Assembly: GCF_011044255.1 (NCBI RefSeq)
Contig: NZ_CP049107.1
Coordinates: 2,195,501-2,259,500 of the forward strand
Source: Rhizorhabdus phycosphaerae
Lineage (GTDB): Bacteria > Pseudomonadota > Alphaproteobacteria > Sphingomonadales > Sphingomonadaceae
Direction: 5' to 3'
Length of the DNA: 64,000 bases
Shown here: piece by piece, positions 50,159-58,256 of the stretch
Numbering within the stretch: position 1 is the stretch's first letter
How the letters are laid out: the number at the start of each line of letters is the position of its first letter
The notes under the pieces: generated by a model
Database searches by the model: none
The model's input: the letters and a program-made list of their open reading frames with translations, nothing else
Told to the model about the DNA's origin: nothing
Program-made: the position numbers and the translations under genes

Positions 50159-52038
50159 CGGACGCCTTCCTCTTCCAGCCAGCACAGGAACCGCCCCATG
50201 GTGAGACCGCCCACCAATATGCTGATGGGGGCGGCACGGTCTGCCAGCAGGTCCTCAGCGCACCGTCGCATCCGCCCAAGGTCGAGCGCCTCGCATGCTA
50301 GGGCGTTCTGATCCAGCCGTTCCAGATCGGCCATCAGCTGGCCGGGATGGGCCTTCAGCCGCGCCATCATATCGTACCCCTGCAGCCCCCGGATGCGAGA
50401 CGTGCGGATGCTCTCGGGCAGCAGCCCCCGCAACATCTCGCGCATCATGGTCCGCGGCTCGCCTTGGTGGTGGAACAGGCGATTGGGAAGCTGCAGGCAG
50501 AATTCCGCGACGCGCCGGTCCGCCAGCGGGTGCCGCCACTCAACCCCGGTGAGATGGGTGAAGGCATGATCCACAAGACCGATATCCTGGCGCTGGAGCA
50601 GATACAGCATCCTGTATCGCTCATCGGCCTGCGGCGGCGGCATGTAGGTGGAGAACCAGACCGGCCCCGCCGCATCCAGCTCCTGCGCGTCCGCAAAAGC
50701 GGGATGAACGGGGTGATGGTCACGCCACGGACGGGCCGTCGCGGCAAATGGATGTCCGCGAAACATAAGCATGCGCCGTCGCAGCGGCTCGGGCAGGAGA
50801 AGCCAACCCGCAGACAGCGCGCGACGCACGCTGAACTCCCGCACAAGGCCGGGCCAGTCCCGCGCGGCCAGGGCGGCGAGAAAGGGCGCTCCGCCGGCCC
50901 GGCTGGCGGTCAGATTCCCTTGCATGCCCGTCAGCATGACCCCGGCCCCGCTCTCGCGTGCCGCCTTCAGCGCGGTGATCATCCAGTCGAGATTGCCAAT
51001 ATTGGAAAAATGACGCTCCTGCACACGCACCATGTCGTCCGCGCCATCCAACGGATAGCCCGACTCGAAAGGCAGGATGCGGCTGTCGAGACCTGTGGAG
51101 CTGCTGGCGAGGTCCTGGACGAGGGTGCTCTCATCCGCCCGCCAGCCCTCTGGCGGGACGCCGGCGCCGGGCGCCGTAACATGGGTGAAGGCGAGGACAT
51201 GCGGGCGCGCCCGCACCGCAAGCGCAGCGATCCCGGCGGAGTCGAGCCCGCCGCTGAGCATGAGAGCTGCCGGTTCAGCCTGCGGCATTTGCTCATCCAC
51301 CACGCGGGCGAGGAGATCCCGCAACGCGACGGCATGATCTTCAAGGCTGCCGGTGGGCAAAGGGCGGGAAAGATCCACCTCCCACCATCGCCGGACCACA
51401 GCCGGCAGCCGGCCCTCCTTCTCCAGCACGCAGCCCGTCGGGAGACGCCGGATGCCGGCAAATAGCGTCACGTGGTCCTCGCCCGAAAGGCGGATGAGGT
51501 TCATGGCCAGCGTGTGCCGGTCCAGCCGACGGTCGACCCAGGGCAAGGCGAAGAGGCCGCGCGGCATGGTCGCAAAGGCAAGGCCATCGCCAGCCTCATG
51601 ATAATGCAGCGGCGGCCCGACGATGGCAGAACGGCCGAGCACGAGCCGCCGCGTCTGTGGCGCCCACGCCGCGAATGCGAAGGCTCCTGCGATCCGCGTC
51701 AGTGCCGACACATCCCAACGGCGCCAGGCGGCAAAGAGCAGACCGGCATCATCCTCTTCCTCAAGGACCACGCCCGCAGCCTTGAGCTCGGAGCACAGCT
51801 CGGCTCTATTGTCGATGCGCGCGTCCGCCGCAAAGACAAGACCCGTGCGGACGCATGTCATCGGCCGGTTCGTGGCGGGGCGTCGCGCGAGCCGACGGGT
51901 GCCCATGCCCGCCATGACATCGGCCCAGAGGCCACCAGCCTCATCGAAGGGCCCCGCCAGGGCGACGCGCATCCGGGCCAGAAGGCCTTCGCCCTCCGGC
52001 ACGCCGTCAGGGCGGACATAGCCGAAGAGCGCACTCAT
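50155..52038 (-). CDS. Lasso-peptide macrolactam synthetase (asparagine-synthetase-like cyclase)
   Basis: This 627-residue protein resembles asparagine synthetase B. The N-terminal region looks like a glutaminase domain, but residue 2 is Ser (MSALFGY) in place of the catalytic Cys of true amidotransferases. The synthetase domain has the PP-loop SGGLDS (262-267), used to adenylate the Asp/Glu side chain. In lasso clusters this enzyme closes the ring between Gly1 and Asp8. It overlaps the genes on both sides by 4 bases. Confidence 0.9.
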   Translation of the reverse strand: MSALFGYVRPDGVPEGEGLLARMRVALAGPFDEAGGLWADVMAGMGTRRLARRPATNRPMTCVRTGLVFAADARIDNRAELCSELKAAGVVLEEEDDAGLLFAAWRRWDVSALTRIAGAFAFAAWAPQTRRLVLGRSAIVGPPLHYHEAGDGLAFATMPRGLFALPWVDRRLDRHTLAMNLIRLSGEDHVTLFAGIRRLPTGCVLEKEGRLPAVVRRWWEVDLSRPLPTGSLEDHAVALRDLLARVVDEQMPQAEPAALMLSGGLDSAGIAALAVRARPHVLAFTHVTAPGAGVPPEGWRADESTLVQDLASSSTGLDSRILPFESGYPLDGADDMVRVQERHFSNIGNLDWMITALKAARESGAGVMLTGMQGNLTASRAGGAPFLAALAARDWPGLVREFSVRRALSAGWLLLPEPLRRRMLMFRGHPFAATARPWRDHHPVHPAFADAQELDAAGPVWFSTYMPPPQADERYRMLYLLQRQDIGLVDHAFTHLTGVEWRHPLADRRVAEFCLQLPNRLFHHQGEPRTMMREMLRGLLPESIRTSRIRGLQGYDMMARLKAHPGQLMADLERLDQNALACEALDLGRMRRCAEDLLADRAAPISILVGGLTMGRFLCWLEEEGVR

Positions 52039-53003
52039 GCCACCGGCTCCACGCGCTGCAGCAAGTCGGCATGATCAAAGTGGAGAAAGCAGCAGCGTTC
52101 GTCATGCAGCCCGGCGGCCACGGTCCAGCGGTTCTCGGAGAACTCGGCACCCATGGGATAGAGTACGCGTTCCGCGTCGCGGTTGAGGGGGAGCGCGTCC
52201 CCTGCGCGCCGGGCTGGCGCGCGCGCGATCGAAACCGGCGTGTGGCACAGGGGAGCGAAAGGGGGCGATGCCTGGAAGCCGTAGAAGCCCATTTCGTAGC
52301 GATGCAGCGGGCGGCCGCCCTTGTGACGCATAGCGTGGAGCACCCGTTTCCAGCGCGGCGCTGGCACCAGAAGGTGGAAGAAGGAATAGAAGACATCCCC
52401 CACCCGGATGGGCGGCGTTCCCCCGCGCGGTTCCGAGAGGCTGGCCAAGGGCGCCGTCCAGTCATGCCTCGCCATCATCTCGCTCTGCACGGATGCGCCG
52501 GCACGCAGATGGAGGCGAAGCACCACATGGGGCCGGATACTGTAGACAGCCAGAAGCGTGTCCCCGTCGGGGGAGAACAGCATCCAGTTCTTCTCGACTG
52601 GCCTTCGTCCTTCAAGCTCCAGCGGCTGCGCCGCGGCGCACGGGAGCAGCGAGTGCGGATCGATCTCGACAAGGAAGATGCTGTTCGGGCGTGGCCGGTC
52701 GCCGGTGTTGAAGTGAAGGAGCAAGCGGTCTCCCAGGGTGCAGAAGCGCGGATCGGCAAGCCACGCCCCGCCTTCGGCCAGATGGTCGGACAGCGGCTGG
52801 ACGCTGCCGGAGACCGGCTCCAGCGCCGCATCCAGGGCACAGATGGCGAGCCGCCGCCGCCCGTCCGCCAGCACCAGGCGATAGGCCATGATGCGGCGGC
52901 CGCCAAACGTCGTCATGCCCGGATTGAACATATGGACCGGCCCCCTAGCGGCGATGGTCCGCCAAGCCTCCGGCACGAACCGGTCGCGCGGCAGCACGAT
53001 CAT
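52035..53003 (-). CDS. GH130-like five-bladed beta-propeller protein
   Basis: This 322-residue protein has a repeated blade pattern and short motifs seen in GH130/GH43-type propellers: FNPGMTTFGGRRIMAYR, WLADPRF, EKNWMLFSPDGD, YSIRPH, GGTPPI, YSFFH and YPMGAEF. GH130 enzymes are mannoside phosphorylases or hydrolases. Here the protein lies between a pyruvyl transferase-like gene and the cyclase, so it may act on a sugar attached to the peptide or serve as a binding protein. That role is inferred, and catalytic residues were not verified. Confidence 0.72.
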   Translation of the reverse strand: MIVLPRDRFVPEAWRTIAARGPVHMFNPGMTTFGGRRIMAYRLVLADGRRRLAICALDAALEPVSGSVQPLSDHLAEGGAWLADPRFCTLGDRLLLHFNTGDRPRPNSIFLVEIDPHSLLPCAAAQPLELEGRRPVEKNWMLFSPDGDTLLAVYSIRPHVVLRLHLRAGASVQSEMMARHDWTAPLASLSEPRGGTPPIRVGDVFYSFFHLLVPAPRWKRVLHAMRHKGGRPLHRYEMGFYGFQASPPFAPLCHTPVSIARAPARRAGDALPLNRDAERVLYPMGAEFSENRWTVAAGLHDERCCFLHFDHADLLQRVEPVA

Positions 53004-53857
53004 CGCGCGCCCTCCTGCCGGTAGGGAAAGGCCGCGCGAAAAGGCTCGAGCTCAGGCGGCCTGGCCCACTGGCCTGTCCTGTCCCACCAGGCCTCCCCTG
53101 CCCCGACGGTTCGCACCAGGGCAATGTCGATGTCGAGGAGAGCCGCAAGGTCCTGCCACTTCGCCGGCGCATCGATGCCGTCATCCGCATAGGCGGCCCA
53201 AGGAGTGCCATAGGCCTGGCACAATATCGCCCCATGCAGGCTGCCGGTCAGGACGAAACGCGCCCCGGCCAGGGTGCGCACGCTGCTTTCCACGCCCCTT
53301 GGCCAAATGGCAGCAGACAACAGTCGCCCGGCGGCCTGCTGCAGCTTGGCGGACGTGAGGCGTCCCTGCCGCCGCACGACCCAGGGGGAGAGAATGGCGT
53401 CAGCCCCCGTTGCGGCGAGGCGCTCGGCGGGCAACTGCGTCCGCACGCGAAGGCAATGGGGGAGGACCAGCCGCAGGCCGTGTCGCATGGCGGGAGGCGG
53501 AAGAATCGCCGGCAACAGGAAGCCCGGGTCGGACTGCGGAAGAGTGCCGGACAGCCCAAGCGCCCGCGCGGTGAGAGGACCGCGCACGCCGTGGAATGTC
53601 AGCCGGTCCAGGTTGCGGTCAGACACCGATCCGCCTCGCCAGCCACATCCCCAAACATCGATCGGACCGGCGATCCGATCGAGATCGGCATCATCCAAAA
53701 GCGAGCCGATGACCAGCAGTGTCCGGCCGGCATTGGCCGCGGCCTCGGGGCGGGGCGCGCAGTCATGGCCAAAAGCACGCAGGATCAGGGGGACGAGCGA
53801 ATCTCCGAGATTGAGAACGAACGCATCCCGGCCCCAATAATGGCAGTTCAGGTACAT
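53000..53857 (-). CDS. Polysaccharide pyruvyl transferase-family protein
   Basis: This 285-residue protein starts MYLNCHYWGRDAFVLNLGDSLVPLIL, with the NxGD pattern of pyruvyl transferases, then LVIGSLLDDAD and GCGWRGG. GVRGPLTARALGL and the C-terminal FVLTGSLHGAILCQAYGTPWAAY follow; all belong to the CsaB/WcaK family (PF04230). Such enzymes add ketal pyruvate to sugars. The ATG at 53857 overlaps the glycosyltransferase end by 10 bases. Pyruvylation of a peptide-borne sugar is a hypothesis. Confidence 0.85.
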   Translation of the reverse strand: MYLNCHYWGRDAFVLNLGDSLVPLILRAFGHDCAPRPEAAANAGRTLLVIGSLLDDADLDRIAGPIDVWGCGWRGGSVSDRNLDRLTFHGVRGPLTARALGLSGTLPQSDPGFLLPAILPPPAMRHGLRLVLPHCLRVRTQLPAERLAATGADAILSPWVVRRQGRLTSAKLQQAAGRLLSAAIWPRGVESSVRTLAGARFVLTGSLHGAILCQAYGTPWAAYADDGIDAPAKWQDLAALLDIDIALVRTVGAGEAWWDRTGQWARPPELEPFRAAFPYRQEGAR

Positions 53858-54897
53858 GCGGCATCCACGGGACGGGCAAGACGCTGCTGCACCGCGTGCC
53901 ATACCTGTTCGAGGGAGATGCCCCGCATGCAAGGGTGGATGGCCAGCGGACAGACGGCATGTCCGCAGCCGGCGCAGGGAACCTCGAAGCGCAGCACGGT
54001 AACATCGCGCCCTATCGGGTCCCACGCCCCCACCACACAGCGCCCGCCCTGAATCTCGATAACGGGGACACCCAGGGCAGCGGCGAGATGGCTGGTGCCC
54101 GTGTCCAGGCCGACCACAAGATCGCAACGGGAAAGCAGGCGCGCGGTCGCGACGAGACTCAACGTCCCCGCGGCCACCAGTCCTTCCCCCCAACGCGCGC
54201 GCAGCCTTTCGGCCACCCCGCTTTCGGAGGGGCCGCCGCAGATGACCAATTCGTACCGCCCCTCGCGAATGAGACGCTCACCCAGGGCGATGAAGCGATC
54301 CTCCGGCCAGTGATTGGCCTGTGCTCGCGCCCCGGGACAGATGGCCACCAGCCTTCGTCCGGGCCGCGCATTGGCCGCGAGCCATGCATCGACATCGACA
54401 GCTGCCGGTGGGAGCAGTCGCGGCAGGTAAGGCGAAGCGGGGCATGGCAGGCCGGCAGCAGCCAGATTGGCGAGACGGCGGGCTGGCTCGTGCGGAGAAC
54501 TGTAGATGGGCTGGGCTTGTCCAGGAAGGCCCATGGGACGGCCGAGGCCCGCCAGACGACAGAAAGCGTCGAGCAATATCCGGGTGACGCGCCGGGGGGC
54601 GGAAAGATCTACATAGACGGCACGGTCCATGCCCAACCGATGGACCTTGCGCAGCAGGGCCAGCCAGCGCCAGACATGCCGCAGCCGCGGAAGGAACAGC
54701 AGCCCTTCCAGCCGACCCCAGCCGATGAGAAGCTCAGCCGGATGGGATGTGCCCGCAGGGGCGGGCCGCGTTAGAAGCCAATATTCGGCGTCCTCGCCGA
54801 AATGGGCCCGGACGGCGTGAATGGCGGGAAGGGCCGCGATGCCCGATCCGATGGTGGTCTGCCAGCCAAGAAGCAGGATAGGCCGCTTCTTTGGCAC
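53848..54897 (-). CDS. Glycosyltransferase family 9 (heptosyltransferase-like)
   Basis: This 349-residue GT-B-fold protein has an N-terminal GWQTTIGSGIAALPAIHAV and a C-terminal donor-site motif GLDTGTSHLAAALGVPVI (around 263-280). A Cys-rich tail (Cys308, 311, 316 and 323) is seen in some GT9 members. These enzymes usually transfer heptose or related sugars to LPS. Immediately downstream of the lasso precursor gene it is more likely to glycosylate the lasso peptide, by inference. Confidence 0.85.
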   Translation of the reverse strand: MPKKRPILLLGWQTTIGSGIAALPAIHAVRAHFGEDAEYWLLTRPAPAGTSHPAELLIGWGRLEGLLFLPRLRHVWRWLALLRKVHRLGMDRAVYVDLSAPRRVTRILLDAFCRLAGLGRPMGLPGQAQPIYSSPHEPARRLANLAAAGLPCPASPYLPRLLPPAAVDVDAWLAANARPGRRLVAICPGARAQANHWPEDRFIALGERLIREGRYELVICGGPSESGVAERLRARWGEGLVAAGTLSLVATARLLSRCDLVVGLDTGTSHLAAALGVPVIEIQGGRCVVGAWDPIGRDVTVLRFEVPCAGCGHAVCPLAIHPCMRGISLEQVWHAVQQRLARPVDAACT

Positions 54898-54923
54898 AAG
54901 CGGGTCGCAGCACTGAGCTTGCG

Positions 54924-55112
54924 TCAGCTGGCGCAGGTACTTCCGCCGTCGGTATTGAGAAAATTAGAACCGCCCGTCTGCGCGCGTGACATCTCCTCGA
55001 CCACGACCGCCGGCTTCACCCAAGCGGCCCGGGGCGCCATCTCTGTGCCGCAGGAAGCGGATGCCGAATTCCGGGATTGATCGGAAGATCCGGCGTTCAG
55101 GTTGGAGTCCAT
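54924..55112 (-). CDS. Lasso-peptide precursor (A gene)
   Basis: This 62-residue peptide has a leader with the RRE-recognition pattern W31-x-x-P34-x-V36 (matching YxxPxL), Thr46 at the -2 position and a predicted core GSNFLNTDGGSTCAS (48-62). Gly1 and Asp8 can form an 8-membered macrolactam, leaving a GGSTCAS tail with one Cys and a C-terminal Ser. The ATG at 55112 follows GAGGA at 8 bases; an ATG at 55133 (seven more residues) has a poor site. It lies between B2 and the glycosyltransferase. The core boundary is predicted, not known. Confidence 0.85.
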   Translation of the reverse strand: MDSNLNAGSSDQSRNSASASCGTEMAPRAAWVKPAVVVEEMSRAQTGGSNFLNTDGGSTCAS

Positions 55113-55182
55113 TCTCGGTTCCTCGTTGGGCATATTGTTGGACTTATTCTATCCCCGCTTCCGGAACGTTGCAATCTCAGGG

Positions 55183-55614
55183 CTACTCCTCAGTCGCTTG
55201 TAGGCCCCCAACACAAGAGCGGCGCATAGTCCGGCGCCTGATCCCCCCCACGACAGGGCCAATGGCAGATGTCAGCCAGACATGCCCGGTCAGCCCCCTC
55301 GCTGCGACCGTTGCTGCACCATAATGAAACCATGTGGGCACCCGGCGGCGGCGCAGCATGAGATGCGCGGCGATGGCCCGGTGAAAGCAGGAATCCCTCA
55401 ACATGCCCCGCCGCCAGACCCACAGGATTGCCGCCTGTATCGACGCGATGGCGATCGCCTGCTCCTTCGCTGGGGCCGGCGGGCTGGCGAGAGGGCGGGA
55501 GAGGAACGGCTTGAGGCGGCGGAACGGCAGGACGACCAGGATCAGGCGGGCCAGGGCGACAAAGACGACGGCCTCCAGGCGCAAGGCCCATCTTTGCCAG
55601 CAGCGCGCTGTCAT
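55183..55614 (-). CDS. Lasso-peptide B2 leader protease (transglutaminase-like)
   Basis: This 143-residue protein has an N-terminal hydrophobic segment (VVFVALARLILVVLPF) and a transglutaminase-like core with Cys76 (RDSCFHRAIAAHLMLRRRRV) and His111 (TGHVWLTSAIGPVVGG). The third catalytic residue, Asp, expected after the His, is not obvious. B2 proteins cut the leader after the Thr-x site. The ATG overlaps the B1 stop (ATGA), so B1 and B2 are co-translated. Confidence 0.87.
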   Translation of the reverse strand: MTARCWQRWALRLEAVVFVALARLILVVLPFRRLKPFLSRPLASPPAPAKEQAIAIASIQAAILWVWRRGMLRDSCFHRAIAAHLMLRRRRVPTWFHYGAATVAARGLTGHVWLTSAIGPVVGGIRRRTMRRSCVGGLQATEE

Positions 55615-55910
55615 GCCGCGGCGTGCGTAACGGCGAGCAGCCCCAGCTCTCTCAACGTATGGACAAGCTCTGCCACATCGTCGGCGCACTGCTGCGGCTC
55701 CACCACGAATGCCGTGCGCAAAGCTTCGCACAGCGCGCCGAACGTGATCGGCTCTGCCATGGCCATCCACGCATGGCGAGCAACGACGTTGAGCGAAAAC
55801 ACTTTCCCGGCCTCGGCCGAAATCATGATCAGCTCATTGTCGAGATCGCTAAACACGATGTTCCGCGCTCTGACCAGCAACGCATCATCTGGAAAGGAGG
55901 CTACCGACAT
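55611..55910 (-). CDS. PqqD-like RiPP recognition element (lasso B1)
   Basis: This 99-residue protein has the PqqD/RRE fold pattern: DLDNELIMISAEAGKVFSLNVVARHAWMAMAEPITFGALCEAL and CADDVAELVHTLRELGLL. It binds the leader of the precursor and brings it to the B2 protease and cyclase. It is the first gene of the cluster, and its stop overlaps the B2 start. No strong ribosome-binding site precedes its ATG. Confidence 0.9.
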   Translation of the reverse strand: MSVASFPDDALLVRARNIVFSDLDNELIMISAEAGKVFSLNVVARHAWMAMAEPITFGALCEALRTAFVVEPQQCADDVAELVHTLRELGLLAVTHAAA

Positions 55911-56377
55911 GGCCGAAACTGTCTCTATGTCGCTATCATATCACTAAAGGAGCATGGGGACTTGCCCCTACTATAGGGGGCGGCACATGACAATCATTCG
56001 CCCGGCACCACCCATATGCGTGCTGTCGAAGCCTGGACTGACCCGAGACCCGCTACGCAGCCGGGGCTCCCGCGAAGATTCATTCGACCTGGTATTTTCG
56101 GTACAGACGGCGGTAGGGCGCCGGGCTTGAATCAATAGGCCGTTTCTTGCAGGTGGCTCTCGTCTGACGGGGCACCAAGAGATCACATTCAGCCGAATCT
56201 GATTGTGCGAGAAAGCGGGACGCTGGAATCGCCCGCCTCTTTCCATCGGCTGCTCGCATACGAGTCCAGGAATCGTTCGGACCATAAGTCGTGCGTTTTC
56301 CGTCGCATCGGCGACTTACTGTTGCACTCACAGCAACAACGCTGACTTTTTACCTACATTGAAGGGGGGCCTCGCCG
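55911..56377. other. Non-coding region upstream of the lasso-peptide cluster
   Basis: About 470 bases between B1 and a truncated VOC gene. It should hold the promoter of the minus-strand cluster, but no clear -35/-10 pair was recognised. On the plus strand a 12-codon frame (55909-55947, MAETVSMSLSYH) has a perfect AAGGAGG 8 bases upstream. A 58-codon frame at 55954-56130 follows with AAGGAG only 1 base before its ATG. Neither is called as a gene. No mobile-element ends were seen. Confidence 0.4.
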
Positions 56378-56671
56378 GTGGTTCGCCGCTTCGACCGGCC
56401 CGACGGCTCGCTGATGCACGCTGAGCTGCGCATCGACGACAGCATCGTCATGATCGGCGGTGGCGCGACCCCATATCGCTCGTCGGAAGTCCATCTGCAT
56501 CGGTACGTTTCCGATGCCCAGTCCCCTTATGATCGGGCCATCGCAGCCGGCGCAGAGGCGGTTCAGACGCCGCTGCGCAAGGCAGATGATGACGATCTGC
56601 GGGTCGGGTTTCGCGACCCGGCCTGCCATATCTGGTGGGTTGCCAAGCAATTGGCCGCCCGGAAAGTCTGA
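56378..56671 (+). pseudogene. Truncated VOC-family (glyoxalase/bleomycin-resistance-like) gene
   Basis: The 97-residue frame starts at GTG and reads RRFDRPDGSLMHAELRIDDSIVMIGG and later [13 protein letters not shown], as in PhnB-like VOC proteins. These are normally about 150 residues and have an N-terminal strand-helix block absent here. An in-frame TGA lies about 15 bases before the GTG, so the 5' third is lost. It may mark an old recombination junction beside the lasso cluster. Confidence 0.7.
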
Positions 56672-56811
56672 GGCCCGTCAAAGCGAACTGCACGGGGTTG
56701 CAGGGAAGGTGGGCCTCTGCGATAGCAGCCGAGGGTGCTCGTCCGGGTGATGACGGGCAGGTTTCTTCGCTGGTCGGGCCGCCAGCGGGCAGTCCCATGC
56801 CCGGAGTTTCG

Positions 56812-57993
56812 ATGGTCCTCTCCCGCTTGAAACCGCGCAGCGCGCTTCGCCAGTTCTTCCATGGCCAGGCATCGGCCGGCCTGATGCTGATGGCCTGCGC
56901 CGCGCTGGCGCTGGTCGTCGCCAATTCATCGCTGGGACAGGCCTATGAGCACGCCCTGCACGCCTATCTCGGCCCCCTGTCGGTACAGCACTGGATCAAC
57001 GACGGGCTGATGGCGATTTTTTTTCTGCTGGTCGGGCTCGAGATAAAGAGGGAGGTTCTGGACGGGCAATTATCGTCCTGGCCCCGGCGCATCTTGCCGG
57101 GCCTTGCCGCCGCCGGCGGAATGGCCGCGCCGGCGCTCGTCTATCTGCTGCTGAACCCGGGGGCGTCGGCACATGGATGGGCCATACCGGCAGCGACCGA
57201 CATCGCCTTCGCACTGGGGGTTCTCGCCCTGCTGGGCAAACGGGTTCCCGTTTCCCTTCGCATCTTCCTGACCGCGCTTGCCATCATCGACGATCTCGGC
57301 GCGGTCATCATCATCGCCCTATTCTACACAGCGGACCTATCGCTGCCGCATCTCGCGGCGGCGGCGGGTGTCGCAACCCTGCTGTTCATGATGAACCGCC
57401 TCGGCATTCGTCGCCTCCTCCCCTATCTGCTCGTGGGCCTTGTCCTGTGGATCTTCGTTCTGGGGTCGGGCGTCCACGCCACACTGGCGGGGGTCGTCCT
57501 TGCCTTCGCGATCCCGCTGCAGGAATCGCCCGGCCGCCCGGACTCCGAGTCGTGCAGCCCGCTCCATCGGCTGGAGCACCGCCTGCACCTGCCTGTCTCC
57601 TTCCTGATCCTGCCGGTCTTCGGTCTGGCCAATGCGGGCGTGCGGGTCATCGGCCTTCCGCCGGAGGCTTTCACCGCACCCATCACGATCGGGGTCGGTC
57701 TGGGCTTGCTCGTCGGTAAGGTCGTGGGGGTATTTGGAACGTCCATCGTCGCCGTCCGGCTCGGCCTCGCGGACATGCCCGCCCATGCGACCCCGGCGCA
57801 ACTGGCGGGGACCGCCCTCCTCTGCGGCATCGGCTTCACGATGAGCCTGTTCATCACTCTGCTTGCCTTTGCCGGCCAGCCCATTCTGCAGGCCGAGGCG
57901 AAGATCGGAATCCTCGTCGGCTCGCTCCTGTCCGGCTTGCTGGGCTTCCTGCTTCTGCGCTTCACCCAGCGCGAGAAGGATCTGCCTGCCTGA
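56812..57993 (+). CDS. nhaA: Na+/H+ antiporter NhaA
   Basis: This 393-residue membrane protein has the NhaA signatures [36 protein letters not shown] (including the conserved AATDIAFA), [20 protein letters not shown] (Asp pair) and [10 protein letters not shown]. It exchanges Na+ for H+ and controls internal pH and sodium. The ATG at 56812 follows GGAG at 5 bases; an ATG at 56797 would add five residues. Confidence 0.95.
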   Translation: MVLSRLKPRSALRQFFHGQASAGLMLMACAALALVVANSSLGQAYEHALHAYLGPLSVQHWINDGLMAIFFLLVGLEIKREVLDGQLSSWPRRILPGLAAAGGMAAPALVYLLLNPGASAHGWAIPAATDIAFALGVLALLGKRVPVSLRIFLTALAIIDDLGAVIIIALFYTADLSLPHLAAAAGVATLLFMMNRLGIRRLLPYLLVGLVLWIFVLGSGVHATLAGVVLAFAIPLQESPGRPDSESCSPLHRLEHRLHLPVSFLILPVFGLANAGVRVIGLPPEAFTAPITIGVGLGLLVGKVVGVFGTSIVAVRLGLADMPAHATPAQLAGTALLCGIGFTMSLFITLLAFAGQPILQAEAKIGILVGSLLSGLLGFLLLRFTQREKDLPA

Positions 57994-58043
57994 TTGCGGG
58001 CCAATCAGGGCAGATCGCGCCCTGCGAGGAGGGGCGACGATCG

Positions 58044-58256
58044 TCAGGCCGCCAGCGGCCCCCTTGCAGGGCGAGCGGCCTCGCGACGCTTCCAGGCCCG
58101 TTCGTGGAAGAAGAAGGCAACGGCATTGACGCAGGGCTCTATCAGCGCAATCCCGCCGGCGACCTGAATCGATCCGGTCAGGGCATAGGCCACGCTGAAT
58201 CCGATCGTCAGGTGCAGCGACAAATAGGTCAGGGTCTTCAGCAGGTCGGTCGGCAT
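58044..58256 (-). CDS. DUF2061 small membrane protein
   Basis: This 70-residue protein reads MPTDLLKTLTYLSLHLTIGFSVAYALTGSIQVAGGIALIEPCVNAVAFFFHERAW, with two membrane helices and a C-terminal basic tail. The pattern is that of DUF2061 (PF09834), for which no function is known. The ATG at 58256 follows GCGGAG at a good distance. It is convergent with nhaA. Confidence 0.82.
   Translation of the reverse strand: MPTDLLKTLTYLSLHLTIGFSVAYALTGSIQVAGGIALIEPCVNAVAFFFHERAWKRREAARPARGPLAA

Noticed and set aside
50158-50185. ATG at 50185 as start of the HPr-kinase-like gene
   Set aside because: It would need a 31-base overlap; the GTG at 50158 gives the same 4-base overlap as two of the junctions upstream in this cluster. 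Not excluded.
49253-55910. LPS or capsule locus as the explanation of GT9 and pyruvyl transferase genes
   Set aside because: The same operon encodes the RRE, B2 protease, cyclase and a matching precursor, so a RiPP explanation is stronger; no polymerase, flippase or sugar-nucleotide genes are present.
56081-56340. Mobile-element remnant upstream of the VOC fragment
   Set aside because: No transposase motifs or inverted repeats could be seen on either strand.
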